This document shows, one piece after another, positions 1 to 10,700 of a DNA stretch of 64,000 nt. The stretch spans positions 120,606,880-120,670,879 of the forward strand of contig CM051456.1 of NCBI GenBank assembly GCA_028274465.1. The letters run 5' to 3'. Numbering within the stretch: position 1 is the stretch's first letter; each line of letters starts with the position of its first letter. The notes below the pieces were generated by a model. That model ran no database searches and was not told the origin of the DNA. It worked only from the letters and a program-made list of their open reading frames with translations. The translations under genes and the position numbers were made by a program. Source of the DNA: Plantago ovata. Its lineage: Eukaryota; Streptophyta; Magnoliopsida; Lamiales; Plantaginaceae.

Positions 1-168
1 TCTGACAGAGAGGCAGAGAGCATGAGAAGAGAGAAAGATAGTAACCATGTTTGAACTGCCTTTGAAGGAAGATCAAGGTACATGTAGTTTCCATCACTAC
101 TAATCACCTGAGGTCCAAAGAGTCTTTGCAGGTACTTGCCACATATTGCAAGGAAAAAGATATCATCG
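1..168 (-). CDS. Internal/terminal exon of an unrecognised gene, cut by the left edge
   Basis: On the minus strand an open frame of about 56 codons runs from a good acceptor (CTAACAG, just above 168) to the window edge. It reads like real protein: it begins DDIFFLAICGKYLQRLFGPQ and continues with an S-D-G-N-Y-M-Y-L-D-L stretch, then turns hydrophobic near the edge. I do not recognise the family. The gene would be transcribed leftwards, with upstream exons somewhere in 170-2400. The coding call rests only on the open frame, its composition and the acceptor. It could also be a chance open stretch. Confidence 0.35.
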
Positions 169-2400
169 CTGTTAGATTGATACATAAATGATTCAGTTAA
201 CATAATAGTTTCCTATATATTTTTTTCTCTCGGACTGCAAGATTTCCGACACGATAAGCGTTTATGCCTTGGCTTTAAAGTTATTTGGTGGATCCTCAAT
301 GGATGCTAATTAGTAAGTAGCAACTCATGCATTATAAGGTATTTTACAAGATTTTCTGCAAGTAGTATTTCCTTAGTATACATGTCTAATATCCCAGCTA
401 AAATTATCACAAAACATAAGTAGTCAGTCCTGAACAAGACATTTTCCAATCAGCTATGCTACATGAACGTCTACATTGAATTGCATCACCAATATCAGTA
501 AAACAAATACTTGGTAATGTCACACTACCCATATGCAGTATTAAAGGTTGAATAACCGATTACAGAATGCAGGGATATAAGAAAGTCAGCAAATTACACC
601 CAGAATTCAAAATATGGCAAGACAAAGGAGGTATGTAATATGCTCCACAATCCAAGGTGGTTCTGTATCATCCTGTAAAGAAAACAATAGATATAAAAGA
701 TACACGACCAGTTAACATTTCTTAGAAAATTATGCAACAACATTACTCATAGAAAAAGTGTGCAAGGCAAGACCAGATACACACATCAACATACACTTTT
801 CAGATTGGGACCCCTCCTCCTTTTTCCGGGCTTGGGACCGGCTGCAAACAATGCAGGCGGAGTTACCCCCCCCCCCCCACCCCCGATGCGTGATCCGGAA
901 CACGCGTCTCCGAGCTCTCCAGTTCTCTATGCTATTTCCCTGCGTTCCTATTCTCCCAAAGTCATGTTCCGAGTCTCAATATCTAGAGAACCGGAGAATG
1001 AGAAAAGGTAAAGGTTAATATCCAGTTGTCCCAAAGCAATAGCCCATTGTTCCATGTAGAGTCACATATGCTTCCTGCCTTCTCTCTCTTTTTTTTTTTT
1101 TTTTTTGGCTTTTGTTGGCATCTTGTGCCTTTTTTCTGGCTTTTATTGGCGTCTTGTGCCTTTTTCATCTCTTTTTTCTGCGCCTTTTTTCTTCTATTTT
1201 CTGGCTTTTATTGGCGTCTTGTGCCTTTTTCATCTCTTTTTTCTGCGCCTTTTTTCTTCCATTTTCTGGCTTTTATTGGCGTCTTGTGCCTTTTTCTGCG
1301 CCTTTTTTTCTCTTTTCTTTTCTCTGGCTTTTATTGGCGTCTTGTGCCTTTTTCTGCGCCTTTTTTTCTCTTTTCTTTTCTCTGGATTTTATTGGCGTCT
1401 TGTGCCTTTTTCTGCGCCTCCTCTTTTTTCGTTTTTCTTTTCTCTGGCTTTTATTGGCGTCTTGTGCCTTTTTTCTGCGCCTCTTGTTTCTTTTTTCTAG
1501 CTTTTATTGGCGTCTTGGCCTTTTTTCTATTTTCATCTTTTTTTGCGCCTTTTTTTTTTGGAAGGCAGTCAGCAAGTAACTCGACAAGGGAACAAGGACC
1601 CTGCAATGGATCCTACTAGAAAGTAACCTTTAAGTCCTCAAACCTAGGAAACTAGCTGCATTGGATCTGAGCTAACCAGTCTTAAAACTAAGAATTCAAG
1701 TCCTCTACCTAAGTATAGGATCTGTTCATCATAGTCATCATTCTCAGATGATGTCTGTAAAACAAGAAGTACTCATCATGCCAATGAGCATGACCAACAT
1801 TCATTGTACAAGTAGTAAGGAAGGTTAACCTGAAATCATATACCACATGCAATAAATCAATAAATAAAGCAGAACTCAGAATTGAAATTAGTTTAGTTAA
1901 ATTAAACCCACATACGTACTAATTATATTATAATTAGGGCACCGCAGAAAAGAATAAATTGACTATCTGAATCAATATCTGTTTAAAAACAAATAATCAT
2001 ACCATTAACTCGATTACTTGATAAACTGATTAACTCAATTATTTGATAAATAATCGATTAACTCAATTACTTGATAAATAATCGATTTAACTCAATTTGT
2101 GAGAAGAAGTTGATAAATCTGTGGAATACTTAAACTAATGAAAATAGAAAATCAAAGTTGTTGAAAACTGAATGTGTATAATCAGGAGCAATTAACTTTT
2201 CTACAACAAAAAACTAACTCAATAAATTCAGGGATCAACAAACGAACGATTGACAGACAGAAAAAAATTATAATAGACGGCAAGGCAGTAAAGAAGAAAG
2301 ATAGGCGTACCTCCGGTATTTGCAGGCGTCCGAAGAAGAAGGGATAGAGATTATGAGTGAAGAAAGAAGAGAGAGGAAAGTAAAGATCAATTCACAGCAT
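169..2400 (-). other. Probable introns and 5' region of the left-edge gene; exon limits uncertain
   Basis: No long coding frame is visible here apart from those forced by the minisatellite at 1.1-1.56 kb. On the minus strand there are exon-like pieces with acceptors. One follows CTTTACAG at about 671 and begins GATGATACAGAACC. Another follows TTTTACAG at about 1751 and runs to a possible GTAGAG donor. A third, pyrimidine-rich piece ending CGGAG|GTACGC at about 2311 looks like a 5' leader exon. These could be non-coding leader exons of the gene at the left edge, but I cannot join them into one reading frame. Confidence 0.25.
1106..1560. repeat. Polypyrimidine minisatellite, about eight degenerate units
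   Basis: A unit beginning CTGGCTTTTATTGGCGTCTT, then GTGCC and T/C-rich filler with TGCGCC, recurs about eight times with spacing of roughly 30 to 66 bases. The plus strand is almost pure pyrimidine. Several frames stay open across the array because the units contain no stops; the resulting Phe/Leu/Ala/Ser/Cys-rich products are artefacts. Confidence 0.85.
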
Positions 2401-2430
2401 ATATATAAGTAGTTTTGGACTCTCTTGGTG

Positions 2431-2565
2431 TGTTTGGAATGTGGATTACGAAACTGATTCGGAAAAGAAAGGAGTTGGAGATTAATTAGGAAAAGAAGAT
2501 GGGAAGGCAGCAAAGCCTTATTTCCTAATTAGGCTAGGAAAGAGTAATTAATTAAGGAACCGCCG
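2431..2565. repeat. Copy A of a local duplicated segment
   Basis: The stretch holding GAATGTGGATTACGAAACTG, GATTAATTAGGAAAAGAAGA and CCTTATTTCCTAATTAGGC followed by AGGAAAGAGTAATTAATTAAGG is repeated, in diverged and partly rearranged form, at 2917-3570. It lies just beside the presumed 5' end of the left-edge gene. Confidence 0.6.
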
Positions 2566-2916
2566 TATATTTCAAGATTTGCAGCGGGATTTAAATTTGA
2601 TATTGCGTGAAATTGTAACCGGTGTTTTAAAAGGCGTAAGACGCGAATTGAGGTGAGGCGTATGTCCTGAGGCACGGGACGTATGCTTCATAAATATCTC
2701 CAATTAATTATTTAAAAACATAATTTTATAAGTTAGTAGACAAAATCACAACCTAAATCATGAATTGTGAGTAGAAAGTTAAAAAACTAGAAATAGAAGC
2801 CAAAGAGTAAACAAGGGATAAAAATACTTAGATAACAGGTATATAAGTGTACGTTTTACGTTTGAATCTGCATAATATATGTCACTAAGATCAAATTACA
2901 TATGTACTTCAACTAT

Positions 2917-3570
2917 ATTAGGAAAAGAAGATGGAAAGGAGTTAGGAATGTGGAGTACGAAACTGTTTCGGAAAAGGAGTTAGGCTATGTTTTAAAAATA
3001 CGGATTAGACCTCCCGGTCGGACCGTGGAAACCGGTAGCAGACGGCTCAAAAGTGGGTTAGAAACGCCTACCGCCCACCCCAAAACCGGAAAGCCGGGCA
3101 AAAACCGGAGGAACCGGTAAGCCGGAGAACCTTTGAACCGGCGTTTTTCCCGGTTCTCTGAAATCTCATTTTTGGGAAAATGAAAAAAAAAAGAAAAAAA
3201 CAAGGGAAAACTTACTAGAAGATTGATCCATGAAAGTGAAGTAAGCTTACATTTGTACGGGAATAGATCTATGATAAGGCCTTTAGGAGAAGTAAAGAAA
3301 GAAAAACAAAAAACGAGAGAGAATGGAAGGAAGAATGAATACACATGGTCATGGAGAGAGGCAAGGAGGAAGAAGATTAGTGTTGGTGACTTGGTGTGCT
3401 GCTGTTGTTGACTATGAAGTGTAGTCAATTGGGGTTTGTTTGGGTCTTTGGACTTCAATTAATTTCGGCCTTGAGCATGACCCAAAATTTATTATTATTG
3501 TTATTAATTTGGGAAGTCAGCAAGCCTTATTTCCTAATTAGGCTAGGAAAAGAGTAATTAATTAAGGTAA
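2917..3570. repeat. Copy B of the duplicated segment, split by about 530 bases
   Basis: The left part of the copy (TTAGGAAAAGAAGATGGAAA, then GAATGTGGAGTACGAAACTG) is separated from its right part (CAGCAAGCCTTATTTCCTAA, then AGTAATTAATTAAGG) by sequence at about 2982-3508 that is absent from copy A. The inserted part is rich in CCGG/ACCGG words at 3010-3160 and then in A/G. I could not find clean terminal repeats for it. Open frames here (2902-3120, 2985-3458) look non-genic. Confidence 0.5.
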
Positions 3571-3751
3571 AGGAAATTTGATGCAGCAGAATTGGTAAGA
3601 GGTTAAGACCACCGGGTCCATTCCCCTTCCCAAATCTACTCCCCCAAAAATTTCACATTCAAGCTCATGAGACAAGTTGAGTTGTCCTTCCAACCTCGGA
3701 GGCTTAAGTACCTAAAGCATCTAAACAGACACCAAAAGGAAGAGTCAAAGG

Positions 3752-4627
3752 TGTTGGAGAAATTGGTTTTAGCCAATATTAGTGTTAAGTGGAATACTTG
3801 AGCGTTAGTTAAAGTGGATTACACTGCAAGGTTTTTCATGTTCTTTAGTACGTTGCGAAGAGGGTTGCGCAAGCTTCGTAAGTAGTTAAGACATGCGAGT
3901 AAACCATTTCTCGGTGTGAATGATAATTTGGCTCAAATATGTAGGGTTGGACACTATTAGTGTGGGTTCAAAATCGTGGCTCGCATGGAGCCGTGTATTG
4001 GATCTGAACCATTTCATGTCTTTTGGCCTTTAGTATACTCCACTAATACTCCTTAATGATGGCCGATAGGAAGAGTTATTGATATAACTCTCGACAGTTT
4101 TGATTGTAATTAAGGATGAGTGCTAATTACATTCATTAAGTGAGTTTATGGAACTCATTAACTTGAGCCTTTTGAGATAGCCTTCACGCAGCTATATAAA
4201 GGCCAATTCCTCACTTGTGAAAACACACACTCAACATTATTCTACTCCTCCTCCTTTCTACATCATTTTCATATTAGCTATAAGAGAGTTCCGTTCTCGT
4301 TTTTGCTCGAAGGATTTGCTTTCGCAGCTTCCGAAAGCAAGAGTGATTGGGTGTTGTACCTTGGGAGCGTATTGTCCACAGGAGGCCTGAAGCTTACTAA
4401 GGTGGACAAATAGAGCTTAAGGGCAAGCGGTTTAACGGTTGCCTCGTCCCAGATTTAATCCGAATCTTGTTCTCTTCTTTGGTTTGTTTATCATTCGACA
4501 GTGAGTTATTTACTAGTTCTTGTTCTTTGTTTTCTTCACTCAACTTTATATTTATTTATTGTAAATTCTTCAAGTATTATTGTGACCGAAAACAACAAAA
4601 GGTTAGCAAAAACAACTCCAACACCTC
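3752..4627 (+). mobile_element. Probable solo LTR
   Basis: The stretch begins TGTTGGAGAA and ends with the inverse word near 4617-4623 (CTCCAACA). It contains a promoter-like TATATAAA at 4193-4200, followed by a leader-like region with AACACACACTCAAC. CAAAGG occurs immediately before it (3746-3751) and just after it (4628-4633), a possible target-site duplication, although a CCTC tail then has to be counted inside the element. It sits within a LINE remnant that resumes to its right. No coding region is attached, so a solo LTR left by recombination is the simplest reading. Confidence 0.5.
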
Positions 4628-4729
4628 CAAAGGCGTGAAACGCCACTAGGCTCGGCCGCCTCAAGAAAGGAATCCCTCAAGTACCTACACACGACACAAA
4701 CAAGGAAGAAGAACTTGGTTACCATTAGA

Positions 4730-5450
4730 TACCCGAAGGAGCCTTTTAGAAATTTAGGCAAAGACTTGGCTCCAGAGCCAATCCACCACTCTCACATTAT
4801 TCTTCAAGACATCTTTCCCTCTTAGCCACCACCAACATTGCATCTTTATTTTTTCAACTAATTCCGAAGGAGAGGAGGTTTCATTTGAATAAGAGAGTTT
4901 GTTCCTTGCAAACCAAAGGTTCCAAAGAATCTCATGTCAAAAAATTAGACACACTCTCTTTTTCCCTCTTGGAGCTACCCCAACAAAGGCTTCTAAACAT
5001 CCCTCCAACGTCACAATTAAAGGGAAACTCACTTTGAGCCACACACTCATCAAATCCCACACTTGACAAGAAAAGGGGCACCCTCGTAAAATATGCCACA
5101 AAGTCTCTTCTTCCCTCCCACACCATTTGCAAAGATACTCCGACTCACTCAAAAACACCTCTCTTTTTCGAAGTTTTACCTTTGTGGGTAAGGGTAACCG
5201 GTCTTGTAATGCTTTCCACGCGAAAACATTGACCACACGAAACCTCCTTATGCCAACGAGCAATATCTAAGATCCCTTCATGGGCATTAACCTCCCCTCT
5301 CTCTCTCAACACATATCTTTCCACCTCCCTTTTTAAATTCGCCTCTTCTTCCTCTTCCCACACTAATAACTCTCTTCTTCAATCTCCAACAAAGCTTAAA
5401 GTGTCAAAGTCTCCCACAAGTCTCTCCCTTACAAGACAATCCTAGCTTCC
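4730..5450 (-). mobile_element. LINE remnant, reverse-transcriptase C-terminal zinc-finger (zf-RVT) region
   Basis: Two overlapping frames encode a protein piece with FRVVNVFAWKALQDRLP, followed by ESEYLCKWCGREEETLWHIL and RGCPFSCQVW. This is the zf-RVT signature at the end of plant L1-type reverse transcriptases. The frame is broken near 5140-5260. The 3' end probably continued across the solo LTR to about 3600. There is no endonuclease or RT core, so this is a dead 3' fragment. Confidence 0.65.
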
Positions 5451-6262
5451 TTGTTTCTAGAGAAAAAAAAACATGTGAGTACTGTGAGTAGAAGATCTCG
5501 ATAACACGTTAATTGTATGCTTTCTAATTTCTATATCTCAATTGACCGAAAATTAATCTGTACGAGTATGGTACTTTTAATGCGTTTGTTGTCGTATTAC
5601 GAGTATATCTTATACTCGTGATCTTTTAATAAATTATTAGCCGTTTTAAATTTTAAAAAATGCGTTTGTTGTGATTTTTTTTTCTTTTTATGTAGTACGC
5701 TAGCTCTGGATCATCAATTCATCATTCGTCGGCACAACCTGATAACCATATTCTTTTTTATCATTTTTCACTTTTATAAATTGCAATGTGAAACACCCGC
5801 ACGATAGGTTGCTTTTGGTGCACATGATGTACGGACTGCAGAGGAGCTTGAAATATTTACCACATTAGAGAACCTTATCCGAAAAAAATCCTAGGATCAA
5901 GAGTACGATGTATAGGACCAAATTCTGTGAAGTAACCCGATGCGGGGTGAGTCTAAGCTCAGTTTCTGCACAAATTCTACCCGTTCCAAACTTCCAATTA
6001 TAAGCTTCTTACCCTGATTCGAGGTTCATTCTTGACAACTTTCATCAATTGCATCTCATAGACAAACATGAAAAATCTCGTTCATAATGTGAAACTTTTA
6101 AGTAATTCTCCGTCTTTAACTCTTTATCTACATTACTGCACAACAATATGCAACATATATATTCCAAAGCAGATAAGCCGAAACAGAAACAACACACACA
6201 AGGGGTAAAGGATGGAAGGAAATAATATCCAAACTCCAAAGAACGCACTCTGATGCTCTAAA
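5451..6262. other. Intergenic, nothing recognised
   Basis: AT-rich sequence without a convincing coding frame. The last ~200 bases are probably the 3' untranslated region of the minus-strand gene that ends at 6263. Confidence 0.4.
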
Positions 6263-6799
6263 CTAAAACAGCGTCAGAGCTGCCCACTCTGCATCACTGA
6301 CCGGATGTGGTGATAACCGATCAGAATGGATGGAGTACGGCAATGGAGAGAGGGACCTTCGGCTTGAAACAGACCACCGCGACGATGTCTCAACATCTGA
6401 AGAGTACTCTGGTTCAAGTACATCCATTGGCCGGTTCTTACTTTTCTTCGCATGCTTCCGCTTTAACATAGGAGACAGAAAGCAACCGACTGAAGAAACA
6501 ATATCAGGCCCTGAAAGAGACCTAAAGCGTCGAGAAGGCGTATGTGGGGCTGACCGGAAAGACTGGGAACGTGGCTTCTGCTTAGGCGGAAAGTAGAACC
6601 CAGCTGGTGGCGGTTTGAGCCTGGGTGAGTTTTGTAGAGATAGACTTATGGGTGTGTTTAATGGAGACAGCTCTTGTTGGACCTTATGCGACTTGTGTTG
6701 CAGTCTTTGAGGGTCATCTTGGATCTTCGGGACACCGGGTCGAATCTCCCATTTGAATGGAACTGCTCCTGGTTTCTTGAAAGAATCATCTATTTTCAT
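6263..6799 (-). CDS. Small proline/serine-rich DUF688-like protein
   Basis: A single-exon gene of 178 residues, stop at 6263. The N-terminus carries KKPGAVPFKWEIRPGVPK, which matches the VPFxWE-xPGxPK start of plant DUF688 proteins, often labelled hydroxyproline-rich glycoprotein family. Then come a proline-rich stretch (PRLKPPPAGFYFPPK), a basic Ser/Arg region around residues 85-120 and Ser-rich patches. There is no signal peptide or membrane segment, so a soluble cytosolic or nuclear protein is likely. Its molecular role is unknown. It lies 3' of RFC4 on the same strand, as At1g21695 lies beside At1g21690 in Arabidopsis, which supports it as a real gene. Confidence 0.75.
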   Translation of the reverse strand: MKIDDSFKKPGAVPFKWEIRPGVPKIQDDPQRLQHKSHKVQQELSPLNTPISLSLQNSPRLKPPPAGFYFPPKQKPRSQSFRSAPHTPSRRFRSLSGPDIVSSVGCFLSPMLKRKHAKKSKNRPMDVLEPEYSSDVETSSRWSVSSRRSLSPLPYSIHSDRLSPHPVSDAEWAALTLF

Positions 6800-7755
6800 A
6801 TCACTGGTTTTGTTGGTATGTGGAAAAGCTTAGCAGGGAATTAATAGAATGAGTGTGTATTATTTCGCAAGTGGTTGATCTGTAGTAGTAATACAATGGG
6901 CAAGTCTAGTCTAGGCTTGATTAAAGGCGTATGAAGTGGGGGTTGATGGGTCTATGTTTGAAGTTTCAATGGCACTAATGTCAAGCATGGACTTTTGGCT
7001 CATGCATTGTTGTAATTATAATTGTCATTTGCAAAAGAGATGTACTATAACGCAATAAACCAAAACATGTGAAATCATTGAATAAATCAATAATGCTAGT
7101 AAATTACAACAACTGTACTATGGGACCAACCATTGCATACCACACCATGCATCTTAAGTTCGTTAACTGTATCACCAACTATCTATACCTGCCCTATTTA
7201 GAACAATTTATTTAGCATTTGCACTCCACCATGGACTTGTTTAGGACGAGATAATCTTCTAGCAGTAGTAGTTTATTAGACTATTTAACCAGAATATACG
7301 TTTTTCGTTTAACTCGTAGCTGATCGATCAGCTAGTTAACTGCATCATTCCATCAAAGAAATAGATGAATTGGCATCTAGTGAAAAAATTAGGCACAGCC
7401 GCACAAGAAAGAAGATTGACTATGAACTGGTTGTATTTTATCAATTATGGTGTCAAATCCAAAATCATTGCACACCAAGCATGACTTATCCCAAGTCAAA
7501 CTACTTATATCACTGCATTACATCTTGTCTGCACTGTGTAATACGAAGTAATATAATAACTGCTCAAACAAAAGAGATATTTAGCATAGCATTTTGATTC
7601 AACAGCTGACAGCTCCAACCACAACTTTATTCAAACATCGTGTACAAGATCAATCCAGACAGATAACAGGTCAATCCTAAGAGCCACATAAAGCTAAAGT
7701 TCAGTGCTGAACGCTAAGTGAAGAGTTGAGAGGGTGCATAAGAGAACCTGCAGGC
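6800..7755. other. Intergenic: 5' region of the DUF688-like gene and 3' UTR of RFC4
   Basis: No coding frame is supported. The left part should contain the promoter of the minus-strand gene starting at 6799, and the right ~150 bases the RFC4 3' untranslated region. Confidence 0.4.
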
Positions 7756-10700
7756 CTAACCACCAAATGAAAAATTTTGTGGCATGTTGTTTACTGCACG
7801 AATTATATTGCTAGCAGCATCCAGCAATTGCAAATACTCGTCTGCCCCATCTATAAGACACTGCAACAAGAGTAAGACATCTTAAAATATTGCTCCAAAT
7901 CAAATCTGTTGTGGACAAGACATGGTGTAGAGAGGTGCAAAATGGGTTCTACTGGTTGTATAAGAAATAATCAAGCTCCCAAAAGAAACAAAGAAAACCC
8001 GTATCTTGTAGAGTTGAGATCGACCGAGATGCACTGGAATATGTAGTTGACTGGAGGCGTAATGGTGAAGTACGAGTAATTTGTTCCATTAGGATTGCTG
8101 GGAAGTGATTGTGTTTCAGGTACAAATTTCGGGCCAAAAAGAAATGAAATTCAAATGCGAATTGAGTTGATTCAATCACATATCATATGCAATCCAAACT
8201 GGGGCTTATTTCTTAAATAAGGTTCAACTAGATTGGTGGGCAATTTCAGGGCATGCTAGCAACAATTATATATTTTAAGTTCCATACCACCTTCCTAGAG
8301 CTAGAGGTAAGGAAAAATCATATTCATGAAAAGCAGCCTTCAAATTTTTCTTAACCCATGCCATAGCTAAGAACAGCAAAACCTGGGACTCAAAAACATA
8401 AACAAAGCAAGCATTAAAGAAGCTTCTCACCTTATCTGTCTCACCAAATTTCTTGCATATTCTTGCCTTATGTTCATCTGATATATCATCTGCTTCAATT
8501 ACTACATCAAACAACTGAAATAGGAACTGGATCAGCATTCAAGTAAGAATAGAAGATAGAAAATACAACAGTTCAGTAAAAACAAGACCTGCAATAGGAA
8601 CTGGATCAGCATTCAAGTAAGAATAGAAGATAGAAAATACAACAGTTCAGTAAAAACAAGACCTGCGATAGCATCTGAGAAGCCGGGTATCCTTCAGCAA
8701 TAACATTTTTTACTTCCTTGTCTGTCTTGTCAAAGTTACCACTTTTGCATGCAGCAAAGAGAGCCTGAACAACATCCTCTGGGATGACCTGATCATGAAA
8801 TATTAGCCGGAGTTAGTAATAGAAGTTTCAAGTGAGACAGAGAGTTCATAGAGAAGATGTTTGGTCTCTTTTCCCAATGAAATTGACCTCGCATTAAGCT
8901 CAAATTGTACAGATGTAAGAGGGGCATACAATGGCAAAAAACCTTAATTCATAAGGAATAAAAAAATGACCATCTACCAGAATGAATACAGCAACAAATG
9001 GAAGCAGTCACCTATTGCCAATCAGAACTGTGTAAATCCAGATAGAATAAAGAAAGCCTTGTTAAAGTCTGGGCTAAAACAATATTGAGGATCAGTAACT
9101 TTAGAAATGGCACAAACACTGAAACTTTATCAGATCGAATACTTTCTTACACGAGAGACATCAATATTTGTATAGCAGGCCTATTAGCTTTTGTAAATCA
9201 AATATGCTCATAGAGCAAGTGCTCTGAGATTTTTTTTAAGCAAAGATCAATGAGGTATAAATGCAGGCACCTTCTCATTGTTGACTGTGTTGTATTAAAA
9301 TACTTACTAAGATTTAAACAGAAGTGATGCAAATGCTGATCACCAATTTTTTATGGCAGGCTTTTAATGCAAATACTGATCAGTGATATTTTCAACCATG
9401 ACATTCTGCCAGTAGCTAATATCCAAGAAGAAACCCTGAGGGCCTCATTAACTTCTGTGAACATAGGACTTCTTGTAAAACTTATGGGAGACTACAGAGA
9501 AAGTTGCTTGACCGGATAGTGTAAATTTTATCCTACTAAATGCTAACCAAATACTGAATTACTGATTCATGTTTACAGAATGTTTTTAAAAGAATCTCAG
9601 TTGAGAATAAATACCAGACGGTGCAAGAGATATAAAGATGAAGCACATACATAGGCTGGATGACAGAATTCGTAATCACAGATGTGGGAAAATAATCTGA
9701 CTTCAATATTATAAAATTCTAGAGCAAAAGGACTTACACCAGACACACTAATTAATTGCTTCGATGAAATTGAAGATCCAAATAAGCGAGCAGCACCCTG
9801 AGATGAAAGAGAAACGAAATATCAGAAAACTTCTAATGCTAAGGCAACAACATTGACTTCCCCTGCTAATCCTACATCCTAGCATAACCATACATGTGTC
9901 CCCCATGACCTTCAATATCTGGGTAGAAGTTTAACCCAATTCTTCTAATCAGCTTTACTTCAAGTCTTTAACCTATCTACTTGTTATCCATGAACAAAAC
10001 GCAAGATACAAAATCATGCTTATAGAAATCCCAGTCACATAGCTTGAACAATAGACTAGGTTAATCCAATAAATCTACCATCGCAAGGAAGCTACCATAT
10101 CTTACTTGTAGATAGGTTATTGCTCGCCGCAGATCTCCTTGTGAAATTGCACTCAAGGTAGCAAGGGCCTTTCAACAACAGAAACTAATTCAGAAACGAA
10201 CTTTACAAACACAAAACATAGGAGGTAAATTCCCAGGATGTTAAAAGTACCTCTGAATCCAAGTTCAGACCTTCTTCCGTGCAAATGTACAATATGCGAC
10301 TACTCATGATGTCTTCTGTAAGTGGCTTAAATCTAAACTTTGCACACCTGGACGCCAGTGGCTCGATAATCCTACATCAAAGAAAAATCATTCTTTAAGT
10401 AAATTTCAAATGAGTGCAGAAACATCTAAAGAAACAAGATGTGTAAACTTGGAAGAATATATTTGCAGCCAGAACATCTTGATTTATTACAGGAATTCAT
10501 TTTTGTTCTTTATGATATTTATACTCCAGATATCTACTCTTCCTCTTGGTGTATGAAACATTTTCGGCTAACATATCAGATTCAACTATGAATTGAACTT
10601 TTCTGCTATAGCAGTAGAATAAATTTGATGCATTGTGTGAGTGGTCTACATGTGCTACACCACTTCACAGCAAAGAACAAGGGACATAAATATAGATAGT

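Noticed and set aside
1026..1619. Overlapping long open frames (up to 197 codons) on the plus strand
   Set aside because: They run across the polypyrimidine minisatellite; the Phe/Leu/Cys-rich products in several frames follow from the repeat and have no family signature.
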